Below are positions 1-11,535 of a stretch of 64,000 bases of DNA, piece by piece (within the stretch, counting starts at the first letter, position 1; each line of letters starts with the position of its first letter). The stretch is from the NCBI GenBank assembly GCA_034770075.1, contig JAVJAP010000026.1, positions 62,001 through 126,000 on the forward strand. Reading direction: 5' to 3'. The notes beneath the pieces are model-generated. The model worked only from the letters and a program-made list of their open reading frames with translations, made no database searches and was not told where the DNA came from. The position numbers and the translations under genes are program-made. Source of the DNA: Aralia elata (taxonomy: Eukaryota; Streptophyta; Magnoliopsida; Apiales; Araliaceae).

Positions 1-930
1 ATATATGTACTTATATAAGATATCATCTTTTTATATATAAAATTTAATGGATTAGGATCTAAATACATATCAGCAATATTTTAGCGACCGTAGCAGCGAC
101 ATATTTATTTGTTGGTAATTATTTGTGACGATTTTATTGTGTCGTTAAATGTAATTTTTGTGTTGCTAAATATATGATAGGTGTAATAAAAGAGATCTTA
201 ATCCAAAATTTAATGGATAAATCAAGTAAATGTGAAGCACATCTTAAATAAGCTTAACATAATTTAATTATCAAAACAGCTTAACCATCACTAAAAACTA
301 ATTAATTATAGAAATTGCTACCTACACGAGATTCTGCACTTTTCTTTTTTGTTTTTTTTGTTGTTCTACAAATAGCAAGTCCGATGGTCTATATGGAAGA
401 GACAAGCCTCCGGAAGATGAAACCATCAGGCTGGTTGTTCCATATTCTGTTACCTTGATGAGTTTACAATATCTCAGTGAAAATTAAATTTAGCACTTCT
501 CAGGCTGGTTGTATCAAGACAGGCTTGTTTATTAACAACATAAACGATCTGAATTCTTGCACATTCATAAGGTGACCCCACAACCAAATAAATTAATTTT
601 TGCATTCAACAATAATGAAATAACTAAATTGAAATTCATTCATGCTTTCCTTTCACAACTTTTTTTAAAATTTTTATTGTTGATCTTCGGTTGTTCTTTT
701 ATGTTAAAGCTGCATACAGAAAATTGTCACTTGCACTCGAAAACAGCAGAATATGAACCATCAAACAACTGCATTTACTTGGAACTTCTGTTGATGCTCA
801 AATAGTTTGCATATAACAAGACATTTACAAAGTAGAGCTATTTTGCATCCCATTGATTTAAAGCATAAAATGGTACATGTGCAAAAGACTTCCCAGGTAG
901 CGATTTTTCAGTTCCAAATGATTTACCAGC
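1..930. other. 3' flank of the TMEM50-like gene, no gene seen
   Basis: AT-rich DNA downstream of the minus-strand TMEM50-like stop codon at 931-933; its first part (about 600-930) probably includes the 3' UTR. Around 80-175 there are several short GCGAC/GTCGC-type words that look like a degraded DNA-transposon end, but no boundaries can be set. The small open frames here have no recognisable protein character. Confidence 0.5.
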
Positions 931-3900
931 TTACTCTGAATGAGATGTCCAATAAATCAGCCCACTGCAGCAAAATGAATTTCAGTTAATACAAGGTTAT
1001 CAATGTGAAATGCGTGCACATTTTAAAGCTAAAATTTACTATCTCAAAGAAGAGGTTGGGTCCGGGAGTTTGCAGGCATTCATGTGCAAATGTGTGTGCG
1101 CGCGCACACAAGAGAGTAAATCTGTGCTCTATGAGGAAACATAATCGCAGACATGCATACAGGCCTTTATTTCTTATACGGATTGCTGTGTCCAGCACAG
1201 CATGTAAAAGTTAGTTGCGGTTTGGCAATTTATTCTTTCAGGGGGACAAAGAACTCCCTTCAAATCAACATGATATGTTTTTTTTTTGGTTGGGCGTGTA
1301 TCGAGAAGGGAAGGGGGGGAGGGAATAGAGTATGAATCTGACCAATTTATCCAAGGCAAAAGAAAAATATGTACACCAAAATAATGATATGATAAGTGGT
1401 ACATTGACAACAATCTCTAATCAAAAGAAAACTTACCTAATCAGTACAAACACACACTGAAACACACCAGCAGTTCCCGTCCATGCTGATGGGCCTGATT
1501 CCACAAGGGCATCTTGTATCAATAGGCCCACCGAAGCCGCCAAAGAGACAAATGAAACAACATAAGCGAGGAAAAGCCAAAGCTTCAATCTGCAATTCAG
1601 GAAGATGCAATATTGAGACAGTATACTCCATCATTCAACAAGTAAAGATGATGTGATGATGTAATGCCTTTAACCCTAACCCAGTTCAAGCAAGAAAGCA
1701 TGGAGATTCTTCAATTTTTTAACCTCAGTTCAAAACACGGAGCATTACAACCACATCAAACACACTAGCATATGCATATCCATGACCACATACACATCTC
1801 TTCTAGGAACTGCTCCCCATTCTGCATATGTATACAACCAAACATAGCACGCAAGAGAAGATAAAGCACCTGGTAGATTCTAAAACTTTTGCCAATACCA
1901 TATAGCAGTAATTATCGTTTGATGAAAAAAAATTTGATACTTGGATCCAAGCCAACTGCTATGACAAAATAGAGGGTAGAAAATAAAGAGGACAAGAAAA
2001 GGGGTTAAATCATTATTTTCATACTAAAGTGAGGTTGAATTTACATTTACATCATTGAAGTCAATTTTTTTACAATCAACTCATTGAACTACAATTTTTT
2101 TACAATCCGTTACATTTTCTGTTAAATAAGTTGACTTTTAACAAAATTAAGGCACGTGACTGGGATGTGGTGTCCATGTCATGTGTTTGTCAACTTGACT
2201 TGCCATGTGGAAAAGAAAAAAAATAAAAACTAAATATTCAAAGCAACATTGAAAGTGTTCATCATCATCTCTCTCTCATCCTCGTCTCTATCCTTCACAT
2301 CTCAGCCCCAAATCATCAGCATCATCAGCATCACCAAAACCGGCAGCAACAACACCAACTCCCATTTTCTTACTACTAATTTCTTCTTACACCACTCCAA
2401 CCCATCAATTCTTTCCATTTTGTTAGTGCTCTTAGATTTTCACTTCTATATCCCAACAACCAAGCTCCACACAACCACCACCACTTCTGACGGTGACGAC
2501 AGCGAAGGTTGCAACAAAAGATCTCGATTTCCGATGATGAAGAAGGCCCAAGTCCCAGGTCGTTGCTTACTCACTCCTCCCCCGCCATCAAACCCTTCGG
2601 TTTCCCCCAAATGGATGCCTTCATGATTGAATATCCCAACCCTAAAAACTCGAGCATGTGTTTTGGGTTTGCCAATTATTTGATATATATCTATATATAT
2701 ATAGGAGAATGATCCATAGCAAGTATTTGCTATAAATCAAAATGGGCAAACACCGTCTCTATCGTTCAATATAGGAACTAACGACCGAAATTAGAACTGA
2801 AAAATTCACGTCCGCTATTAATAGTAGTGGACAACGGCACTATTTTCACGACATCCGCTACTATTAGTAGCAGCGAACGACACCCGTCATCCGCTACTAT
2901 TAGTATTGGACGTAACCCGTTGTCCGCTACTAATAGTAGCGGACGTGAATTTTTCAGTTCTAATCTCGGTCGTTGATTCTTGTATTGGACGCTAATGATG
3001 GTGTTTGCCTATTTTTGATTCATAGCAAGTACTTGCTATGGATCATTCCCCATATATATATATTAGTTTATTTAGTTTTTGCCTCCCTAGTGATTAGTTT
3101 ATTATTTCACTTTATTTAAATTATGTATATGTTTAATAGTTTAGTTTTTTATTTAGTTTTAGTTTTATAGTGATATAACAATATTTATTTTCTTTTTTAG
3201 CATATATTTAGGTTTTCTTGTATTTTAATTAGTTTACTTTTCATTTTGCTTCTTTTTTATAGTAAATTAGTTGGTTTTTAATAGATTTACTTAATTTTAA
3301 TTATTTAATATGTTAAGTATGTTATACATTTATTTTTTTAAAAGTTTAATACATGTCATTCGCTGCCACATCGTGTTCTAGTCAGTTGAATAATCCACGT
3401 AAGCCTTAACATAGTGCCCCATGGATACACCGTTAACTTTTAACATTCTTAGACGGAATTTTTAAATTTTGTAAAAAAAGTATAATTCAATAAGTTGACC
3501 GTAAAAAAATTGACTTCAATGATGTAAATGTAAATTCGACCTCAGTTCAGTGGGAAAAAATGATTTAACCCACAAGAAAAGGAATGTGTGGCAGAAATAA
3601 AAGGTGGTTACTAAAGGCAATGGACAGTAAGATATGGATTAACAGGTCAATAATGCTGATGGTTTTATTGGGAACACAAAAGAATACAATCCATATTCAT
3701 GAATTCTTCCAGATCTAGGTTCCATCTTATTCGATGTGATAAGAATAGAAAATAATACTATAAAATATGATATTTTAATTAATATTATATTTATATACTA
3801 ATACTATCTATGAATTAGTACAAGAATAATTATTATATACTCCGTCCATCCCATAAAAGATGTCTTATGTAACTTTTCACACAATTTAAGAAAAACAAAA

Positions 3901-6900
3901 GTCAAGGAGAGGATAAATAAGTTTCCATTTTATATGGATCCCACGTAAGTACACTAAACATTCTTCTTTACTTAAGTACTTTTGAGGGTAAAATAGACTT
4001 TAAACAACACTTTGGATTTGAATTATGTACTTTAGACATCTTCAGTGAGACAAATTTTTTTGGGTACTTCAATCATCTTATGTGGGATGGAGTGAGTATT
4101 TCCTAAATTCATAGATAGTATTAGTATATAAATTTTTGTTTTTCTTAAACTTCTTATACTTTATCATTGAACTTTTATTTACTGGTATGGAAATTTTAAT
4201 GTGCGCATGTATATAAAATATCTGTTTAATATATACTATGTCCAATACCCGAATTTCTATTTTTTAAGATTTTTTAAACCAAAGAATCCCCATACGAGGA
4301 TTATCGAAAGCCCTAGCCCCTTGTCCACATACGACCTAGGATGATGGGGGTAGAAATAGTAGTGAGAATCCTTATTTTTCTCTAACTACTAACTAATAGA
4401 AGGAGAGACATGTTTACAGAGATGGAAAGAAGAAGAATGGGTACAAATACACTCAAAGTCTTCTGCAAAAGTTAAATGAGAAAGCTTTTTATCTTTGGTA
4501 AATGGCGGAGACTACGAACCTCCAGTTTAATCCTGACGGGTTAGTCGCTATCTATGAAGCACCGACTCGGACGCGGGATACACAACACGGGATACAACAA
4601 TTTCCAATAAAACAGGACACTATACGTCGAGGACACGTTCAATTTTTTTTTATATATTTTTAATAATATAAATGTATTTTTTACAATAAATAAATTTAAT
4701 TGTTAATAGAGCATGATAAAAACTTAAACAAATTTATAACATACCCATTTTAGGCGATCCACATGGTCCATATACAAATTTATAACATATGCAGCCTATG
4801 CCATACGGTCCATTCAAAGGTACTGACGTGAAGAAATTAGGTTTAAAAGTACCAATTGCATATGGGTATCCTCAATTAACTTTTATCTTGCAATTTAAGT
4901 ATTGGAACTTTTATTTTTTTTTTTAAATTTTACCCCAGGCTTGTCCAAGGCGAGTCGGGATGTGTCTGAGGCGTGTCCGAGTTTTAAAAAAGAAAAAAGG
5001 GAAGCTCACACACATGTCGGGTGCATGTTGGAGGCGTGTTGGAGCAAATTCGTGTCCGACGCGAATTCATGGGCTTCCAGGACGTGTCCGTGCTTCCTAG
5101 GTCGTTATCGTTATGTTTGTTTATCTTTGTCGTCTGAAATGGAGCTTCTATCCCATAAAAGCTTATTAAATTAGAGTATAAGTTCAACAATTTGGATTTT
5201 TTTTCTAGATGAACCAAGCTCAAGCAAGGAAAAGTGTGATATGGAAAACACCATCAGCTAGTCGGAATGTGATCAGTTGCAACCATCAAGGGCATATAAT
5301 TAAATCCTTGCAAGGGTAGAGTGGAGAAAACCACCCACACACTATTCAGACTCCTAAACCTAAATCATAATTTTGATAAATCACTACGAATATGAGGCAA
5401 AAATATAGATTATTCTATTTAGTAGCTTTAATACTCTGAGTACTTTCTCTCCCCGATTTAAGCATCCAAATATCCCCTAGAGTCAACTTTGGCGAACACT
5501 TTTGCTCCGTTTTTAGTCAACCTTTGTTCCCAAACATATCGTTATCAAATAACGGAAAACAATGTGAAATTGACATTCGGATCTATTGACCATTTGTTAC
5601 ATTCTGTAATGCCCGTAAACAATTTAATATTTAAATGTATTACAAAATATTTTATTTAGACTTTGTCTTTATTTGGGTCAAATTGGTTATTAATTTTCTT
5701 GAGCTGATAGTAGCTAATGGCTACTATTAATTTAGTAAAATTGGGCCTTAAAAATAATAGAGTCCAATTTATATTTGTGTATTTTGAATCCTATTAAAGT
5801 TGGGAGAGTTGATAAGTGATAATATTAATAAGTAAATAAAAGAAACTAAAACCTAAATTTTCCCCTTTATACATACTGAACAAAAGAAGAGGCAACTCAA
5901 ACATTGTTGAGAGATACATAAAATTGGAGGCTCAAGCAAATATGTGAGGGTACAGAAAAGAAAGGATTAAAGGCAAGTATCTATATTATTATGTTTTCAT
6001 TGTTAACGGGGAATTGGTATAAGTTCTATTAGTCAAATCAAGGCAATCTTTTATATTATCATTCTGCTGTACACCTATATAATTTAATTATGTTTAAATT
6101 TTCTACTGTTATAAGACCTGTTATTAATACATATTGATGTGAGTTATCCAGGTTGTTTTAATCAATATATTATTATGCACAGTAAGTTGGAGGAGATATA
6201 TGCTTAGTGTTTCAATGAATTCATGACTTCTTATACCAATTAAACGTTCCATGCGCGGATTTCCTATTTAATATATATATATATATAGCTTCTAGCAGAG
6301 TTTTGTTTGGAATAGAGGGTGGAAAATTCCAATTGTTTTTGTAATTATAAATTGCTTCAGGATATAAATTATATATATATTCATTTTAGAATGGAGGGTG
6401 CAGTCTATTTACTGCATAATCATATTTGCATCTTTGGAACTGTTAACTAACAAAATATTACTATAATTACGATATTAATAATAATTTGAGTTATATAAAA
6501 TGGAATTAAAAATTAGTAATTTAATTCACAACTTATTATTTATTTATTTATTTTGGTGACTAGTTCGGAAGTAGGGAGTCTAACGAGTTATATTTGGAAT
6601 ATATTTTGGGTATTACATTTGCTTAATTCAGGTACGGATTTCGTACCCTTTTAATGACACTCGTTAATTTAATTATTTCGTTTTGCTCCTCGTTGAAATT
6701 TGGTATTGTCTCAAGTAATTTGTTCCTTGTCAAATTCATATGATAGCTAATTTTCGCTTTGATATTAAGAACTTGGTAAATTGTACTCTTTGGACTTTGT
6801 TATCATGTCTAGCAAGTGTCTTAATCATTATAGAGATGTACACGTTGTCTTATTATTTTGAGCCATTATATATTTGATTTGTTTTGGTTCAACATGTATA

Positions 6901-9900
6901 AAGTAGACCCTTTATTGATATTGGATATTGTGTCGCATGTGAGATTGTATTCTTGCATATATACCTCAGCTATAACCACCTGTGGGGTACCACAAACATG
7001 TCATCTTGACACCGAGGCATGACATCATCCGCGGTAGTCTACGACATCTCCATTTGTGCTCTAGTGGGAGTTGTACATATTATGATTCTGTTTTGGGAGA
7101 TGTATAGGATGACCAACTTTGGACAGATTTGACATTTATGATGATTTGACTTGTGGTATTTATTAACTATTAAAATTATTTGGTGGCATAAAGTTCTGTT
7201 TTGATATGAACGTTCCAAAACATGGTATTTTTTTTTCCCGAAACATCATATGTGACAATCCAAAACTTTTTTTTCTCCTAGTTACTTATACTATTATTGC
7301 AAAAGCATGTTATAATATTGTTTTATGATTTACAAATGAGGAAAATCCTCTTAAATAATTCTTGGACCATACAACCAATGGTTAAGATTAAATCTAATTG
7401 TACGCTATGATCCATTATCTAGAATCATCCTCTAAAATATCTAGGATATTTACAAAGTATAGTAATTATATGAGTAAATCTAGAATAGACCTTAATATGT
7501 AAAAAATGATTATATGAAATGTCACTTAATGTAGCCAAATGAACACACTGTGTGTCAAAGTAAGCGATAACACGGTGTAAACTCGTTGAAAATACACTTT
7601 TTGTGACACTACGTCTAGAAACAACTCAACTAGTTTTAACTATATCTCAACTAGTTTTAATTATATCTCAACTAGAAATTATTCGAAGCATACCACATTT
7701 CGGATAATGATCGTACCAACTAAGCAATTCAAAGAAACTTACCACTACCATACCACAAAAAGTGACGTTTTCCATTCCCGATTTTGTTCCACATATCGCC
7801 CGAACCACTATCTAGGTAACATTGATTGGGACAGGTGTTCGACCTTTATTAATACTAACTTTAACTCATACTAGTGATTTATATAAACTAAATGAGGCTA
7901 GATTTTATCAAAGTTATATTTCTCTTTCTTAAACGACTTAAGAGGTGCAAACAGAGTAAATAATATTTTCACCAACTGGCCTACTAATAGTAATGGGCTT
8001 TGCATAGACTCAATACAGAACTCTGAACCAAGTCGATTAACTCAGCGGAAAGATTTTACTCTGCAATTAAATATTGACATAGTATAGAATAATTATGAAC
8101 TAATAGAGTAAGTCTAATCAAAGCTCTTTGTAGGAACCTTTTGTACACAAATTTCGTTCACTAGAAAAAATAATTTTAGTGCAAGGTTTTAATAGACTCA
8201 TGATTCTTTAATGTACTTCCATGGCACACTAATTCATTTAAATACTAGAGAATAGGAAATGCACATTTAGTCAAAATTAAGACAGCTAGATAATAGATGA
8301 ATATCGGACAACAAAGAGGACATGGTGGCAAAATGATTTGTTTTACTCCTATCTGTTTAAGAAAAAGGGTTTTTGTCTGCTTGACCTGTCATGAATTTCT
8401 TTATTTGATTTACAGCCTCATGGCAGATTAACAAAACAATCATAGTCATAGTGAAGGAGAAAAATAACTACATGAAGATACCTAATAACCCATTCTTAGA
8501 AGATACATAATGAGGTGTGGAGCTCATGCAATGAACATATCTCCTCTTGTAATAACATTTTTCAGGCCACAGATAGCATGACGAGAATAAAGACCAATTG
8601 ATATATCATATCAAACTGGTTTTGGAAAGGAAGCATGCTAGAGAGTGATAAGCTCATATCATTCCTGATTTGCTGCCCAAACATGTACATGGCCATTTTA
8701 TGTGATACAAGATCACATAAATCTTTATTTCTTTTCAGTATTGGTCAATTCTACTGTCATAAAGGTCTAACACGTCTCGGCATGATAAGGCTTAAGCAAA
8801 TTGACATAGTAACTATATAGCAAAAAAAAAATAAAAAAATTGATGAAGTAACTTGCTTTGCGAACTTCAGTTTGAGAGTTTGACTCCATTCGATTCTTAA
8901 GTCTACATACAACCAAGTACTATGTGGATCAAAACGTAAACATAAATCATAAGAATCTAATGTATTACATGTTTCAAGTCCCAAACGTGAAAAAACAAAA
9001 GATGCGTACCAAAAACACAAAATACGACAAGCAGAGACAACAAAGATGGACATGACACCACACGAAGACACCAACATGGACAATTTTACTTGAGTGGGAC
9101 ACAAGCACTACGAAAACTGGACAGATTACAAAATATTAAACTAATTAGAATTTATCAGTATAAAATATTTATATAGATATATATCTTAGTACCATAACAA
9201 ATATAGTTGATACATCTGCAGACACAATTGCATCAACTACAAGATAAATGTCAAAATTCCCAGAGATACCACCAGTATTTCAATTCATCTACTTTCTGCT
9301 AGTTAATTTAAGAAACAAACTGTGAACAAGGTCAATTCTATAGCATATATACAAGAACAATAGACTTTTTTCCCTAGAATAAATTTATATTTCATGAGAA
9401 GCAGTGCACAAATCTCAGCAGGTCTACTAATAAGAACTTTTCAAAAGAGCACAAACACACAAATTAGAAGAAGTAGTACAACTAAGTTATCGAAGTAACA
9501 ATCACATCAAATATAAGCAGTAATAATTAGCAACTTGACAGTTTCATTACCAATAATAGAAACATCACAGTCAAGAAAGAAAAAAAGCTTTGATCTTTTC
9601 TTTCACCTTCCTCCATTTCCTTTAGGACGAAACGAAGGACACTGACAATGAGCTACAATCTTTAGAAAGATTGAAATGAGAGTCCATTTTAAAACTAATG
9701 TAAAAATCTCATCATATTTGACTAAGTCATGCTCTTTACCATTGATCATCTCAAAATTCTAAATTTTCTTAGAAATTTTTACTTTTGAATTGGGACAGAT
9801 ATAGTACTACAAATAAACACAATCGAAAACCATAACTATTGAGAAAGATCACAACCCTTGATAAAAACAAGAATGATGACTCCAATGAACAAATCAATCT

Positions 9901-10187
9901 GAATCTTTAACAAACTCAACATAAAATCAACCCAGTTTCAAATATATAAATATACATATATGTGCACAAAACACAAAAGAAATGGTGGAAATACAGACTG
10001 ACCTCCACTCGCCTTCCTCGTAGGGAGAGTAGTCAATGTCCTCTCTTCTTACGCAATTAAACATCAAAGCTGCTAAAGATGCAAATATACCTACACAAAA
10101 ACACCACCAATCATCAATTCTAATTGAAACCCAACTAGAAACCCAACTATTGAACAAGCAAAATGTTGCAATTATGCAAAACGCGCG

Positions 10188-10227
<40 letters not shown>

Positions 10228-10401
10228 TGTACATACATAGAGAGAGAGAGAATGAGAGAGGGGTTTACCAGGAAGATAGTGGAGGAAGGACACCTTGACG
10301 GGACTGCAGACGACGGCGTCCACCCAAAACCACCAGCCGGCGCCGAATACTGCGCCGGCGACGCCAGGTCCAAAAATTGCCCACAATTCAGCCAAATCCA
10401 T
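931..10401 (-). CDS. TMEM50: TMEM50A/Vps68-family (UPF0220) small membrane protein, 4 exons
   Basis: Coding exons, in transcript order, are 10401-10269, 10090-10003, 1589-1437 and 964-931 (408 nt, 135 aa, the usual family length). All introns are GT-AG and all joins keep frame. The protein starts MDLAELWAIFGPGVAGAVFG. Four membrane spans are visible at about residues 10-31, 45-60, 75-98 and 110-131. Conserved plant-family segments are GWWFWVDAVV, NCVRREDIDYSPYEEGEWR, ALVESGPSAWTGTAG and the C-terminus SGLIYWTSHSE. Family knowledge: human TMEM50A/B and yeast Vps68 are endomembrane proteins, and Vps68 has been tied to ESCRT-linked endosomal sorting; the plant role is an inference. Intron 2 (1590-10002) is 8.4 kb and packed with mobile elements. 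The gene is divergent from the HAM gene. Identity is secure, exact function is not. Confidence 0.93.
2002..3571. mobile_element. Non-autonomous Mutator-like element, possible Pack-MULE
   Basis: Terminal inverted repeats of roughly 110 bp or more begin GGGTTAAATCATT at 2002 and end with the complement at 3571. They share a subterminal block reading TTTACATTTACATCATTGAA. The perfect 10-bp flank ACAAGAAAAG occurs at 1992-2001 and 3572-3581, the duplication size typical of Mutator-like elements. No transposase frame is visible. The interior at about 2240-2660 is richer in GC and looks exon-like (open frame 2249-2626, overlapping one at 2509-2712), unlike the surrounding intron, suggesting captured host sequence. 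A second foldback element (2704-3051) is nested inside. It lies in intron 2 of the TMEM50-like gene. Confidence 0.8.
2704..3051. mobile_element. Foldback MITE nested inside the Mutator-like element
   Basis: The two halves are inverted copies over about 140 bp: GGAGAATGATCCATAGCAAG at the left and the complement of GGGGAATGATCCATAGCAAG at the right. The centre carries several short palindromes built on CCGCTACTA/TAGTAGCGG, including one with perfect 11-bp arms at 2922-2944. It sits in a TA-rich target, so the target duplication cannot be read. No coding capacity. Confidence 0.75.
3791..4131. repeat. Outer inverted repeat interrupted by a Stowaway MITE
   Basis: TATACTAATACTATCTATGA near 3795-3812 reappears inverted at about 4109-4128, on either side of the Stowaway element at 3840-4096. 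This reads as an older foldback repeat into which the Stowaway jumped. Confidence 0.6.
3840..4096. mobile_element. Stowaway-like MITE (Tc1/mariner type)
   Basis: The terminal inverted repeats are CTCCGTCCATCCCATAAAAG at the left and the complement of CTCACTCCATCCCACATAAG at the right. TA dinucleotides flank both ends (3838-3839, 4097-4098). Length is 257 bp with no coding capacity, as expected for this class. Located in intron 2 of the TMEM50-like gene. Confidence 0.8.
4552..5100. mobile_element. Non-autonomous hAT-like element
   Basis: The ends are imperfect inverted repeats, CTATGAAGCACCGACTCGGA at the left and the complement of CTAGGAAGCACGGACACG at the right. The 8-bp flanks GTCGCTAT (4544-4551) and GTCGTTAT (5101-5108) differ at one base, consistent with a hAT-type target duplication. 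The interior is AT-rich, with GTGTCCGA-type words clustered near the right end and no transposase. A related element lies at about 53237-53844. Confidence 0.6.
5605..6617 (+). mobile_element. Possible LTR remnant
   Basis: Starts TGTAATGCCCGTAAAC and ends ATATTTTGGGTATTACA, so the termini are TG...CA with near-complementary tips, as in many plant Ty3/gypsy LTRs. The flanking pentamers (CATTC and TTTGC) do not match, so either the ends are wrong or the copy is rearranged. The stretch to about 7240 also looks repetitive (compact GC-richer block at 6970-7080) but has no clear ends. No retroelement protein is visible. Confidence 0.35.
7250..7640 (+). repeat. Dispersed repeat, copy 1 (second copy at 13975)
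   Basis: About 390 bp that aligns, with small gaps and many substitutions, to 13975-14360 in the same orientation. Shared words include ATCATCCTCTAAAATAT, ATGAGTAAATCTAGAA and GAAACAACTCAACTAGTT. It lies in intron 2 of the TMEM50-like gene; the other copy lies in intron 1 of the HAM gene. No coding capacity. The family is not recognised. Confidence 0.7.
10182..10225. repeat. Compound (CG)n(CA)n(TA)n microsatellite
   Basis: Uninterrupted alternating purine-pyrimidine tract in intron 1 of the TMEM50-like gene: CG repeats, then CA repeats, then at least ten TA repeats. Confidence 0.95.
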
Positions 10402-11535
10402 GACGGTGTTTTGCTGAATTTTGTTGTTTTATGGACAAATATATGAATCGGATATGTGATTTTGCGATTTAATTTAGGGATCCTACTCGATGGACGATGG
10501 ACGATGATCGAGTGTTGGGTGTACTTTTGTTTGATGAGAACTATACTAATAATGAAGTATAAAGTACTCCAATAGCCAACTTCTTTCTTTTTGTTCAATT
10601 ATTCTTTCTAAAAATTACTCCATTTACTTGACCGACTACTATTTTACTTTACCTACAACTAGACTGCAGTAATATGAACATGAGGGAGGTCCCTTTTTTA
10701 TTTTCAATTTAATCTAAAATGATATAAATTCAAATTTTAGAAATATATTTCATTATAAGAGATTTAAGAGAACATGTAAAAGGGGTATAGAAGAAAAATT
10801 AGGAGGAGCTTAGAAAAAAAAAATTATTTTCAACCTATAATTTTATGTTTCGAGTAAGAGATAAATTCAAACTTGTAAACTTATATAATAATAAAAAATA
10901 GACTATTTAAATGAGAACAAATGTTTTTATATATGATATATTCTTTTCGCTCCAAAATTATATACAATTTAATTTTTAAGGACAAACGACGTATTAAATT
11001 TTAAATTAATATGAATTTATTTAACTTTAGTTAATATAATTATTATAATTATATAGTATATAATAAAACTATTAATCACAAAATTTATTTCATTATAAAC
11101 TTTGACGAGTCATACTAATTTTAAAATTTAATAGGTAATCGTTTAACTTTAAAAGTTAAATTGTATCTCTAATTTTAAAATGGATGGAGTATTAATTTTG
11201 ACTTTATACTTCCGAGTTTATCCTCTAGGATACTTCATTTTTATCATAATTAATATATATCTTTATAATTAATTAATATTTTCAAATCTAATTTTATTGT
11301 TTTTATATAATTTGTTAGTATAAAAATTTAAATTTCAACTATTATTTATGTAAAAAGAATAATGTAAAAAAAAATTTAATTTCATAATAATCAGCACAAG
11401 TACAGAATTAAAAATTATATACCACGTGTATAAAAAATTATACTACGTGTAACATTTTACGAGTGTATTTTATTGTTTTCTCAAATTATAAAATTTGTTA
11501 AGTTGAAATTCACACATCGAATCTCGCACCCGAAA
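10402..11535. promoter_or_regulatory. Shared divergent upstream region of the TMEM50-like and HAM genes
   Basis: The two start codons (10401 on minus, 11536 on plus) are 1134 bp apart and point away from each other, so both promoters must lie here. A Stowaway-like element fills 10941-11189. Two CACGTG-like/ACGTGT words occur at about 11422-11450, upstream of the HAM start. No convincing TATA box can be assigned to either gene, which is usual for housekeeping genes. Transcription starts are not determined. Confidence 0.55.
10941..11189. mobile_element. Stowaway-like MITE in the divergent promoter region
   Basis: Ends read TTCTTTTCGCTCCAAAATTA and the complement of CTCCATCCATTTTAAAATTA. TA dinucleotides lie on both sides (10939-10940, 11190-11191), and a subterminal AATTTAA...TTAAATT pairing is visible. 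The left terminus is diverged from the usual CTCCCTCC. Confidence 0.6.

Noticed and set aside
2249..2626. 125-residue frame as an independent gene
   Set aside because: It lies inside the Mutator-like element, is Ser/Thr-rich and low in complexity, and has no family match I recognise. Treated as possible captured sequence.
9927..10598. 223-residue minus-strand frame over TMEM50-like exons 1 and 2
   Set aside because: It reads through intron 1 and out of frame across exon 1. The spliced four-exon model gives the family protein exactly.
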